Source: Dimorphilus gyrociliatus (Eukaryota; Annelida; Polychaeta; Dinophilidae). Taken from it: a DNA stretch of 64,000 nt. Position numbers and translations under genes: made by a program. The stretch covers positions 740,819-804,818 of the forward strand of contig CAJFCJ010000007.1 of the NCBI GenBank assembly GCA_904063045.1. Reading direction: 5' to 3'. The notes below the pieces were generated by a model that worked only from the letters and a program-made list of their open reading frames with translations, was not told where the DNA came from and searched no databases. Positions within the stretch are counted from its first letter, which is position 1. The number at the start of each line of letters is the position of its first letter. Of this stretch, positions 14,705 through 25,457 are shown one piece after another.

Positions 14705-15060
14705 AATTAGAGGGTATTGTTGAGCTATTCTTCTTCTCTTTGAGCTTGCTTAAATAGTTGTTTTTCATCACAGTACGATAATACAACAGAAACGCTTAGT
14801 AACGCAGTGCACAAGGTATGAGTGTGATATTTTCTTTTTTTCTTGTTTTTAAAAATCTTTAAAGCTTTACATAACTAGTATTTTCTGCATTTATTTTCTT
14901 TTAACATACTATTTCGCCTCGTTTACAGTCAATTCCCTACCAAAGACAAGAGGATTATACTGACAATAACATACCTCGAAATGTAACTGTTGTATCGAAC
15001 ACTGTAAAAGGCTTTGCCAACCCGTCATACGACAGTGCAATGGAATCGACTCATCTATAA
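8813..15060 (+). CDS. ATP11: P4-ATPase lipid flippase, ATP11A/B/C type, with alternative C-termini
   Basis: Flips aminophospholipids from the outer to the inner leaflet, normally with a CDC50 partner. Twenty shared exons: 8813-8845, 8902-9012, 9159-9248, 9312-9500, 9570-9698, 9850-10063, 10123-10343, 10405-10486, 10558-10673, 10739-11252, 11320-11420, 11494-11879, 11934-12087, 12809-12911, 12971-13116, 13177-13364, 13436-13574, 13636-13701, 13772-13875 and 13945-14125. They total 3267 bases (1089 residues). Seen: [27 protein letters not shown], actuator DGETN, TM4 [10 protein letters not shown], phosphorylation loop [21 protein letters not shown] and GDGANDVSM. Class VI identity comes from these family-specific stretches. 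Two endings fit phase 0: exon 14291-14386 (31 residues), or 14774-14815 plus 14929-15060 (57 residues). The exon 1/2 junction is the weakest call: the ATTCGTAG acceptor at 8888 would hit a stop, so CCG at 8902 was used. Confidence 0.95.
12088..12808 (+). other. Long AT-rich intron 13 of the ATP11-type gene
   Basis: 721 bases of A/T-rich sequence with T-runs and short ATA/ATT tracts, between the exon ending in [11 protein letters not shown] and the exon beginning [10 protein letters not shown]. No coding exon or structured RNA was recognised. Confidence 0.6.
14658..14703 (+). repeat. (TTA)n trinucleotide microsatellite
   Basis: About 46 bases of uninterrupted TTA repeat, in the intron between the two alternative last-exon sets of the ATP11-type gene. 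Confidence 0.9.
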
Positions 15061-15506
15061 TTTAATTTATAATTGTAAATTAGTATGCTCAAGTTCTTGA
15101 CTACATGAACGCTTTTTTTATTTAATTTTTAAATATTTCTACATAAATGATATATTTTCCACAAATTTTTCTTTTCTTTTTCCCTGCTCCAATTTATTTA
15201 AAAAAAATGCATTCCATAGCCACTGGGTATTGCTTTTGTAATATTCTATTTGATAAATTCTCGTTGCAAACAAAAAAAAACAAAAATACCTAGATTTAAA
15301 CAGGCTCTTGTTGAATCGACTAATTTTAAATTATCTTAATACAATACTGTTTGTTGAAAAAATTGTTTGTTTGTTTGTTTGTTTTTGTTTTTTTAAGGGT
15401 GATTACGAAACTTTTCCCTCGCTTTCTTAATTTTTTCTTTCTAACTAGCAAAGCGAAATTAGATTGGAACAGAAATATTTAGGCACTAAATGTTTGTCAC
15501 ACTTTT
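15061..15506. other. Convergent spacer, ATP11-type gene and TBC1D24 3' flanks
   Basis: 446 bases between the 3' ends of two convergent genes. It contains a short (GTTT)n run near 15366-15385 and A/T-rich sequence. No gene was seen. Confidence 0.5.
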
Positions 15507-18123
15507 TTAATTATCCCTATTAAATCCGAACACTTCGACAATACTGCAGACGAAATCGCTGTCTTCGACTAGTGGCTCATTATCAAATGTACTACATTTT
15601 TCAGATCGTCCTTTAGTAAGATTTTCGTCCAATTGTAGAGCTTCCCCACCTCTGTACAAAAAGCAGATATTTAATATCCTTTTAAAATATCTATTTCTTA
15701 TGAAAAGCTTTAATACACACCCTCCACCTATTGTTAATTTAGAATTATCTCCCGCCTGAAAGTATTGAGTATCATTCGAAGCGTTAGTTTTGCCTATACC
15801 CTGCCAGGCAAACTTCTTTGCGCTTGGCTCCAATGTAAAAACAAATGACTCTCCAGTACCAAAATAGGACATACTATTTTTAAAAGTTTTCCTTTCAGCC
15901 CAGTCAGCTGAACAATAACCTCCGATAATCTATTAAAGATAGTGTATTAATCGGATTAGTTAGATTTTGGTAAGTATAAAATATTGTATATTTGTTAATT
16001 GTAAAAACTTACGAATCCTTGAGTTGTCTTGACTATTATTAGAGTTGGTTCATATCCTTCAATCAGAGAGTACATCATTTGTAAACTTGAGCCATTTTCC
16101 ATTGTGGAATAGAGTAGTTTTGGAATAAGTAGAGAAATACGAATTGGAATCCAACTGTAAATCTGGCGCCACTATTTAAATGTTTTCAAAGCATTTGTTA
16201 ATAAATTAATTAATAGTTAAAACAGATTTTAGAAAATTACGTGAGCTATATCGAGTAGTAAGGAGGAACTTGATGTAAATGGCAAGGCTGTGAGAGATTG
16301 GAAAGACCTTCGTCTTTCCGCTTTTAGGTCCGTTTCATCGTAAACGGATAATATTGGGCCACTAAACGACCTTGAAACCTTTATGTTTAACGACTCGCAT
16401 GATTCGGATTTTTTCAGCGCATTTTTATCGTACGATTGATGGCGTAAACTTTTCACATACATCTCATTCTTTTTCTCTAACTTCCTGACTTGAGCTCTTG
16501 TCAACCTTATCTTGTAACTTTTCCTTAACAACTGTTCTGCTGATAAGGGTATTTCGCTAAAGAAGTGCCTCATTTGATCAGAAATCTTCAAGCTATCCTC
16601 TTTATTTACTAAAAAAACAAAGTTATAAAGACACAAGTTACTCTTGTAAACAAGTAAGTAAATTACCGTTTGACTTGAAAAACAGTTTGAGGAGGACAAG
16701 AGCTACTCTATACAGAAACTTTCTTCCGTCAACGAGAAAACAATCAAATATTCTGACTAGATGAGAAAAAGGTAAATCCCTAAATATCCACCATACCCAA
16801 TCATCGAAAGCATTTGATGCGTTTCGCTTATTAAGTTCTCTTACAGCCGTTTTCTGCCGGAACGATCAAGAATGTAAGCTTTTAATCGTATTAGAACATT
16901 TTTTTTGAAAAAAAATTAACAAACCAACCGCATAGTTTTTTGCTAAATCCTTAAGTACAAACTTGCTGGCTTCGTATGGTACTTTAGCTGTAAATAGTAA
17001 ATCGGCTCCACCCATAACCAAGCAAAGGCATCGGAACGTTTGCATTTCGTTAGTGTAGTGAAGCATTAATGCCGTTATTGGAAAAATAACGGGTGCGTAA
17101 TTAATTTCCGGATGGATGTGTTCGAAATGGGTTTTATCGATTATTTTTCGTAACGAGATCAACGATAAGAAAAGTACCAATTTGTTAGAAAGAATTCTCA
17201 AACTGATACGAAAAACTTTTACTTATCGACGCTCTATTAAGATTTCTAGTAAACTTATTCATTGAATTGTTAACTTCCTGTTGATAAGTTTTCCGATAAA
17301 GGAGCGCTTAGACGAAATCGTCTCTTGTTATCTAGCATACAAATTACTAAATATTTACTTTGCCTCAGTATAGAAGAACTACTATGTAAAATACTAATAC
17401 TATATCGTGATTCTACTAAATATGTAATTGAATAAATGTCTTACTAGATTATCTCTTTTGTTTGCTTTTTCTCTTTGATTTCATTGAAGCATTAAAATTT
17501 ACTTGAAAATTATAGAAAAAAAATAATCGATAAAAACCGAAAACGCAGATAATTCGCTTTGTTGCCGCTGAGGAACACATAAAAAAAACGTTTATTAATT
17601 ATTTTCTTATAATTTATTAGGGAAAAGTAAGCTTTCGTACCGACTCCTGATTGGTTCAGGTGGTAGTGGATTTGTAGAGAGAGTGGATCTACGAAGCTAG
17701 GGAGGGTAACGCTTTCTTTTCGTTTATCTGTTGAGCGAGAAAGATTAAAGTTAAAACAACTACTAAATAAGGTTAGAATTATACCCGGAGGACCAAATAC
17801 ATCATTAGTCAGTTCTTCGTATAAGGAAGCGTTGTCAATCAAACGAGAACGAGCCAGTCTAGCAGTTAACAGTTGCCACAATCCCGTTCTTATGGGATTC
17901 TCCATAGACCAGTCATTACTTCTCACTTGCTTTTGAATCTGAATAGCAATAAAACTTTAAATTAGTGGGTGGTTTCCCTTTGAAAAGATAACGGTTGAAC
18001 AACTTTAGACGAGTCTGTCTCCTTTTCTAGAGAGGTTAAGTTACAAATTTCATCTGTTTTCTCTACGTTGAATTCTTGGTTTCTGACGCTATCGTCAACA
18101 AAATCAGAGAATGGTGATTTCAT
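15507..18123 (-). CDS. TBC1D24: TBC1 domain family member 24 (TBC plus TLDc)
   Basis: Rab-GAP-like TBC domain joined to a TLDc domain; in animals it works in vesicle traffic and oxidation resistance. Exons, minus strand: about 18123-18001 (tentative), 17938-17785, 17727-17641, 17202-16929, 16853-16667, 16608-16241, 16162-16013, 15929-15721 and 15651-15507. Seen: NDWSMENPIRTGLWQLL, HPEINYAPVIFPITALMLHY, FRDLPFSHLVRIFDCFLVDG and YRVALVLLKLFF (TBC); SWIPIRISLLIPKLLYS, KTTQGFIIGGYCSADW, YFGTGESFVF and GGGGEALQLDENLTKGRS (TLDc). Every junction from 17202 onward agrees in phase. The exon ending at 17641 leaves phase 1 while the next needs phase 2, so a small exon or a nonstandard junction is missing. 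The first-exon donor (AAA then GTTGTT) is weak. It is head-to-head with BCL9. Confidence 0.92.
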
Positions 18124-19433
18124 TTTTATTTTACTATAGGACACGTGCAATTCATAAAATTATTGTAACATTTGTGTTCCCATAAATTTCCCGCCTTTGA
18201 TATGACGTCTGTTTTATAAAAATTTAAATTGTAGTTTTATATATTAACAAACTTCCATTTGCAAACTAAAAGTCTACCTGTCAATCAATACAAAGCATTA
18301 ATTCGATGAAAAAATCTACATTTCTATTTATTTTATCGAACCAATCAACTCATTTTCGTATTTCGTGTACATAATTGCGGCTGTTACATTTATCGCTTGT
18401 CGGTCCTTGGCTTCACCCTTGAAATATTCGTATAAATATTTAAAAAAAATATAATTTCCTTTCAAAAATGTATTACTTTATTAAAAAATTACTTTTTCAC
18501 TTATGAACAAGATTTTACAAAAAACCGTTGGCGCGTCGTTCACTTTAATTATGGGTAATTTATTCAAAATGGGGGAGTATCTTTTATAATTTAAGTTATC
18601 AACAAAATTTTCTTATTTAGTAGATTATTATTTAAAATAAAAATATATTTTATTTAGACGTTTACTTAGAAGATATAAAAAAAAGTTAAATTGCAATTCC
18701 GACCTGCTTCAGTTGTCCAATAGGCGTCTATTTATTTATCACGTGACTTAAAATGGTCGTAGCTGCGCGATAATAGAAGCAATTTGTTTCATGAAGATAG
18801 GATTATTTAAAGATCGTTACTGTGAGTTTGTTATCATTATTGTTGCATACATATGTAATAATTATGTTGCGTTAATTTTCGCATCGAGATAACGAAACTT
18901 AGCCGCTCGATCGTCTAATTTTCCAACAAATCTCGATTTGTGTTCATGTCTTTTTCACAGCTTCTTAATCGATGTTGTATATTAGCGAAGGTAGCTCCGT
19001 AAAAATGTTCTACCAACGTTAGAAATTAATATATATGACTAAAACAGAATACTTTTTGTCGCGATCGTTCGATTTAGCTCTTGATCACCTCAGCTATTCT
19101 TACCTGTATACGAATCATACGATTTCTCAAAATGTTCAATAATCCTACGTTTAGATAAGTGTATAATAGGAGCAAGTTTTTATAGATAATGTATTTAGTT
19201 TATTGATTATCTGTATGTAACGGCAAACTATACAAGCACCGCTTGTCGCTTGTTCGTGTGTGATAAGAAATACGACCTCTTCTTTTAATATACATTTTAT
19301 ATGTACAGTATGCTCGTGTATAACGTTATATAAAAATGATTTAAATGGCTTTTTTCTTCGTTTTAGCTGTTTCATAAGCGAGGTAATCCTGGCACTGGCT
19401 AATATAGAGAGACCCGGTGCAGAACCCGGTGGT
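18124..19433. promoter_or_regulatory. TBC1D24/BCL9 divergent promoter region and probable BCL9 5' noncoding exon
   Basis: About 1.3 kb. TCACGTGAC is at 18739-18747 and another CACGTG lies just upstream of the TBC1D24 start near 18143. A BCL9 5' exon and intron probably fall here, since the first BCL9 coding exon is open upstream of its ATG and follows possible acceptors (TTCGTTTTAG near 19366, CTAATATAG near 19407). No other gene was recognised. Confidence 0.45.
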
Positions 19434-21944
19434 ATGCTGCACGATACCCCGGTCTCACCGGCATTCAATAACGCCAACGGTGAAATGAAAACCGAACTTG
19501 GTAATACATATAATAATTACTTAGAGCTTTAATTAAGATTTGTTAATATCTATCTTTTTCAACAGGGGATGAATCAAATGGTATGCATATCAAAACCGAG
19601 ACTGGTCCAGCAGCACCAAACGGTTAGTAGTTGGGATAATTTATCATTAGAAGTAGAACGCTGGAAGGGAATTTTATTTCAATTATCCGTGTAATTTTTT
19701 ACAGTGAAGGATGAAGTTAACGGTGAACAGCAACAACAACCCCAGCAGCAACACGGCGCCACTCCTGTACAGACGCCCGCCAACGGTTTTCCTGCAGCGT
19801 CACCGGCTGATTTTATGCAGCATCAGAGCCAAATTTATGTCTTCTCGACTGAATGGGCTAACAAGGCTGCGGACAGTGTGGAATCCGGTATATACAAGAG
19901 TATTATCGCCTACCATTACGATCAACCGGAAACCAAGAGTATGATACAGAAAATGCCTAATCTAAAACCTCCCACTGGATTAAACATGCCGACCTCTAGT
20001 AGTAGCAATCTTCAAGCAATGTCAGCCCAGCCAGGACCATCGCCGTCACCATCGAGCATGCAAATGCACATGGCCTCAAACTATATGACTACGAACATTC
20101 ATCAGTCCAAGGTTCCTAACGAAAACCTTACGCCCGAACAACGGGCTCGTCGAGAAGAACAGTTGGCCAGTTTGAGAAATTTGCAGAAGATGCTCTTTCC
20201 TGAGCAGCAACAGCAGCATCCAAATCATCCAGCTATGATGCAACAACATGGAATGATGGCACCCTCATCTGGGCCAATGCCTTTTAACCCTGGTGGTCCA
20301 CCTCATTTGCCAATGCAGAGACCTATGAGCTGGGAACATATGAATCCTGCCCAAAGAGAGTGGCACAAGCTACAGCAGGACTACTATATTGATAAGTTTA
20401 AACGCGGTCCCGGACCACCACCACCTGGGCCTCATGGACAGTTTCCGATGAGACCTATGTCACCGCAAATGCAGCCCATGCCATTATCGCCATCCGGAAT
20501 GCCTCCGGCACCCCCTAACGGCCAGTTTCCGCCGATGAGACCCATGTCGCCGGCATCTCAGATGCAGCCGCCTCCTGCTGGTATGTCGATGCCCTCTCCA
20601 GCAGATATGCCCCCAAATCCACCTAACGGACCTGGCATGCCTCCGTCGAACAATCCTTCGCCTGTCTATTCTTCTGGTCCACCAACCAGCCTCATGGGAC
20701 CTCCATCAATGCCTAACAGTATGCCTGATGGTATGATGATGCCTGGAGAGATGATGCCCCACTTGCCGCCCTCATCAAATGACTACGGAGTTTTTCAGAG
20801 GGCCGGACCTCCTGATCAATTGAAACCATCCGATCTTCAACCAGCCCCAGAAGCTAAACCTCCTCCTAGTTATGCCGCGGCCGCTGCTAATGAACCTCCT
20901 GTAAATTCCGGTGGCACAAAAAGAAAGAGAACAGCAGCAGCTGCTGAATTGGACGAAAATCACCGGAAATTACAACCGGCTCCATCACCCAAACAATTCT
21001 CGTATCTCACGCAATTCGACGGGCAGGAGCTGACAATAACGAGACAATTGAACTCAGCCTTTAAAGATTCGAATTCAGAAGAGCAACCGAGCCCTGCGCC
21101 TCCAGCCTCTCAGACGAATTCGCCGCCGAATACACCTCGGTCACCCAGTACGCCCATTCCTGCACGCGCGAATACTCCCTGTTCTACTCCCGCTCTTCAA
21201 GGCCATCCACCAACACCAACTTACAGTAGTGTTCCGTCGGTTTCCTCAATAACCTCTTCTTCGTCTCTCACATATACGTCGAACGTAATGAGTACACCTT
21301 CGTACAGTGCTCCGTTTTTATCCAGCGGAAATCCAACTGTATATACAAACTCGGGGCCTAAAATGACGAATATAACTTCTGCGTCATTAGCTGCACTTGC
21401 AGATTTGGCTACGAAGGCTCCGCAATCGTGTGCCGCTCCCCAGGAACGTACATCGACACCTCGTTCCATGTCACCCAACGTCCTATCTCCGGGCGTTCGT
21501 CATAGTAATGCTAATGTTCACGTTCAAGCTAAAGCGCCAAATACCATACAATATTTGCCGGCTAATCCTCCATCCAGCCAACCGATGCCCTCTACGCTAG
21601 CACCGCCAATGCAGGGTCAACCACCACACCCGATGACAGCAATGATGGGAGGAGGAGGCGAAGCTCTGATGAGCACGATGGATTTTGACCAAGGACCGAT
21701 GATGATGCCACCAGGAGGGCCGCCAATGATGGACCCTTTTCATCAACGTCCCCCACATCATCACATGCAACCAGGACCACCAATGTACATGAGAGATATA
21801 CGCGGCGGGCCTCCTCCAAGACAAGGACCCCCTCATCCGGGACCTCCTTTGCCGCATCAACAGCAACAGATGCATATGCACCCCATGCATCACCCAATGA
21901 TGCATGGTGAACGCTTTAACGGGCCTGGGTCTATGTTTTATTAG
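19434..21944 (+). CDS. BCL9: BCL9/Legless, Wnt/beta-catenin transcriptional adaptor
   Basis: Links Pygopus to beta-catenin/Armadillo in the nuclear Wnt enhanceosome. Exons 19434-19500, 19566-19622 and 19705-21944 sum to 2364 bases, 787 residues, in consistent phase. HD1 (Pygopus PHD binding) is IYVFSTEWANKAADSV from about residue 84. HD2 (beta-catenin binding helix) is QLASLRNLQKMLF from about 190. An HD3-like stretch (WEHMNPAQREWHKLQQDYY) lies near 250-270. A KRKR basic patch is near 460, inside a long Pro/Met/Gly/Ser-rich disordered protein with glutamine and histidine runs. It is shorter than vertebrate BCL9 (about 1400 residues). The ATG used is the first clear in-frame one after a possible acceptor; an upstream coding exon cannot be excluded. 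Almost all the coding sequence is one exon, unusual for this window. Confidence 0.93.
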
Positions 21945-23576
21945 TCCCTCTATGCACAGGAGTTCCCGATCGTGATATTGTATATAGAATCAGTAATTAT
22001 TTATGGACTGTATTTCTGTATTTATGAAAAGATTGATTATTACTATTCGTTCTCTCTTTTTGTACATAATACTGAAACCGTGCGTTCTTTTTTTTGTTAC
22101 GTGTACAGCGGCATATCGCACCTTTTTTCGTTTTTTTTTTTATACAAACTTATACATATTTTCACACCACGTACAGTGTTGTGTAGGTTATATGCTTTCC
22201 TCTCTGAGATTTTTTTCAATATAAAAGAATCTGCTATAAAATATTCATTATTTTCTGTATCCGATTTATCTGCAGAACGAGAATGCTGCTTTACAAATTT
22301 TTTTTTTTTTTGTAATGTCAGCGTTTCTGAACAATTTCCAAAGCATCAATTGTCGGTAATGAGAAGAAGATGAAGAAGGGAAAAAATTATTACATTGTCC
22401 CCTACTATTCAACAATAAAGCTTAAACGATGGTCTGGTAGGAAAGGGGCGGGAAAAGAGTAGGAAAGAACGAGCGAAACAGATATATGCGCACAGACAGA
22501 GAAAAGAAATTATCAAGCTTTTTTAGGTTAGTGGACAAAGAACTAGGTCAAGTAGTGATCAAGAAAATTATTAAAGCTGGTTCGATAGGAAACGCGATAC
22601 AATCTCGGTAGAAATCCGTTTCATTTATAGGCCTAATAAGACTGTGTATACGACAATATTTATGACATGGCTTGTATTTTTTAACAATCCTTTAAAAGAC
22701 ATTTTCTATACTTGTTTTTACTGTATATAAGGTATTCGAGTATTTTTTATAATAAATAAAAATACACTTTACATGGTACTTGTAACAGTAAAACTAATAC
22801 TTGCTATAAAGGAAAACATTCGTATTGATTTACATAATTGTTTCTCCTTGAAATGCAAAAAGCTTACGATTACAATGTGAAGCTCGTGTTAACAAAGTTT
22901 CATTTCGATTTAGGCATGAAAATTCATTATTTCGCTCTATAAATTTTGTTTTGAGGTAAAATATCAGATTTCTAATGATGTATGAATGTTTTACAAAGCG
23001 TCGGATAAGTCTTGCTTCCATTTTCATTATTATCATTAAATAGAGTAACGCGCTACAAACTTCGCATGCGTGTGTGTCTGTTTATTTTTTTTCTCATTAT
23101 ATACAGCGTATATTGTACGCGGCGTCGCACGCTCGATAGAAATCTATTGATGTATATGTAGCAGAATTATTTTCCATTTCTGTTCTATGACAATGTCAGA
23201 GGTCACACTTACACCTGGCTTATTATAAAAGCTGATTTTTTGTTATCGTTTACGTGTAAAATATTACTATAGATTCAAGTTTTTCGAAGAATTGTTTTTC
23301 AAGTTAAATGTAAATATGAAGTTGCAATCATTTGAACAGTTGATAAAGGTAAACATAAGATTTATTTCTCAGCCAATACAAACAATTTAGGCCTCCATAG
23401 AAAAACAAGAATCTTAGTGCAAGACATTTGAAAAAGAAATTGAAGATATGAAGGATATAAAAAAAACGTAGATAGTAAGACAAAAAAATAGAGAGAATGA
23501 ACGAGAGAAAGAGACAGAGGAAAGATAGAGAAAAAAAGAAAGATAGACAGACAAAAAATAGAGAGATGGAGATTGA

Positions 23577-23612
23577 GAGAAGGAGAGAGCAAGCGAGCGA
23601 GCGAGCGAGCGG

Positions 23613-23651
<39 letters not shown>

Positions 23652-23690
23652 TGAGAGTGACAGAGAAAGAGAGCTAGGGAGAGAAAAACA
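23577..23690 (+). repeat. Imperfect GA/GAGC-rich simple repeat
   Basis: Purine-only stretch of GAGA with (GAGC)n around 23588-23612 and (GA)n around 23613-23640. It is a plus-strand polypurine tract with no coding support. Confidence 0.85.
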
Positions 23691-24597
23691 AAGCAACTTT
23701 TTTATTCCTCATTACTCTCTAGAACGAAACGTATTAGCTAAAGGGAGGAAGAGAGAAATGTAGACTCGTTAAATAAACAAACAGGTTTAATTTTAATATC
23801 TGCAACTTTCATTAGGTCATTAGTTGTCTCACGTTGAAGACTCGTCACGAATTGTTAGAAAATATTATATATATATATTTATATATTTAGCGATGGGGAC
23901 AGTTTTACATTCTTTTATATATTTAAAAGACCACTATATTAAACGTAATAATTAATATTTATTCATAGGCTTATTGCTCCATAAATTAAGTTTCTCTAAA
24001 TAGAACGATATAGAAATTTAATAAATGGGAAAATTTTTTCACCAAACGATTCTAGTTTCCCATTAGAACGTCAGCAGTTTGCTACAAAAGTACGTTATTG
24101 ATTTATTTATGTCAGACTCCAAACGAAATTTTTTCCATCCTTTCTATCCTTCAATCCGTCTTTCCTTATACGTTCTCCAATCCTTTATATATTATTATTA
24201 TTATTTCTTATCACAAAACCTCAATTTTAAAGGACAGGGAACGTGTTTGCTTGATTAAAAATATATGTATGCATAAAACAGGGAAAAAATAACAATGTGA
24301 ATAATAATACGTTTCTATACAAGTATATTAAATATAACGAGAAACGAAATATGAGATAGAACAGGTAAATGGTATATTTAGATTATTTATAGGGAAAATT
24401 TTTATATTTTTTATGCTCTAGATAATAAAATTAAAAAAAATACGAATAAATTATATATTTGATGAAAAAATAAATTCATAATTTTAAATATTATATAAGA
24501 AAATTTATAGGCATGAGATGTTTCAGGTTTCTAAGCCTTAATGCATATGGTGCAATTTAGATTCTATGATATATAAGAAAAATCAATAAAATGAGAT

Positions 24598-24602
<5 letters not shown>

Positions 24603-24643
<41 letters not shown>

Positions 24644-24668
24644 AGAAGGAAGGAGAGAGAGAGAGAGC

Positions 24669-24701
<33 letters not shown>

Positions 24702-24775
24702 AGAAGGAAGGAGAGAGAGAGAGCGAGAGAGAGAGGGAGGGAGAAGGAAGGAGAGAGAGAGAGCGAGAGAGAGAA
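24603..24775 (+). repeat. GA microsatellite expanded into a three-copy minisatellite
   Basis: (GA)n tracts alternate with the block GGGAGGGAGAAGGAAGG followed by (GA)n and GCGA. The block appears three times, starting near 24638, 24694 and 24735, in an all-purine strand apart from the GCGA interruptions. Spacing shortens between copies, as expected from slippage or unequal exchange. Confidence 0.85.
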
Positions 24776-25457
24776 AAGAACTCTTGCTATATTATTCAAT
24801 GATGTTACTATATACATTTTTGATATCTACAGTTTTTATTTATAATATTTTTTCTAAAGAATATTAATATTAATATTTTTTCTAATCTTTTATATTTAAT
24901 AATTAGATTTGAGGGGGTCTAGATATATCGTACACATATAAAGATATTTATACTGTATATATATATATACACACAGTATATCAATATAATACATCTATAG
25001 CGTAGATATAGCATTATTAAGGGATTATATTAATTTCTATAAAGTTAATTTAGGCAATTGAATAATATTTTGGTATAAAAATGGATATTTGACAATTTTC
25101 AATTATAATTTGATGTTTTTTGATGCTTTACAATATTATAGTTGAGTATCAATTTTTTCGGCCAAGTCCAAATCACAATCAATATTTTAATATTATTCAG
25201 TGCGGGTCTAATACTTATGATGCTGCTTTTTAACCGTTGATTCAGCTAACGGATATATTTATAATATTAGCCTGCAATATTTTCACCTTCACATTACAGT
25301 TAGTGTTTCTTTAAATATCTCAAATTAATGATAATTTGTCCTCGAAAGAGCATGTGATTAACGAATCGTTGGACAATTCGATTGTGATTTCCCCTTTTCA
25401 ATTTGTTTTTTATTTTCGTTTTCAGAACTTTACTGCACAATCATAACAAATATAAAG

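Larger units (their letters stand above)
21945..25457. other. 3.5 kb gene-free spacer: BCL9 3' UTR and repeat-rich intergenic DNA
   Basis: The left part is probably the BCL9 3' UTR, with T-rich sequence and AATAAA hexamers near 22414 and 22750. The remainder is A/T-rich with two GA-rich repeat blocks (about 23577-23690 and 24603-24775). Long open frames over the GA blocks are low-complexity artefacts. The last part is the USP20/33 promoter. Confidence 0.55.

Noticed and set aside
20775-21905. Several open frames antisense to BCL9
   Set aside because: Shadow frames of a GC-richer coding exon. The sense frame has clear family motifs, the antisense ones none.
23328-24817. Long open frames rich in Ser-Leu or Arg-Glu over the GA tracts
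   Set aside because: They are direct translations of simple repeats and appear on both strands, so they carry no coding evidence.
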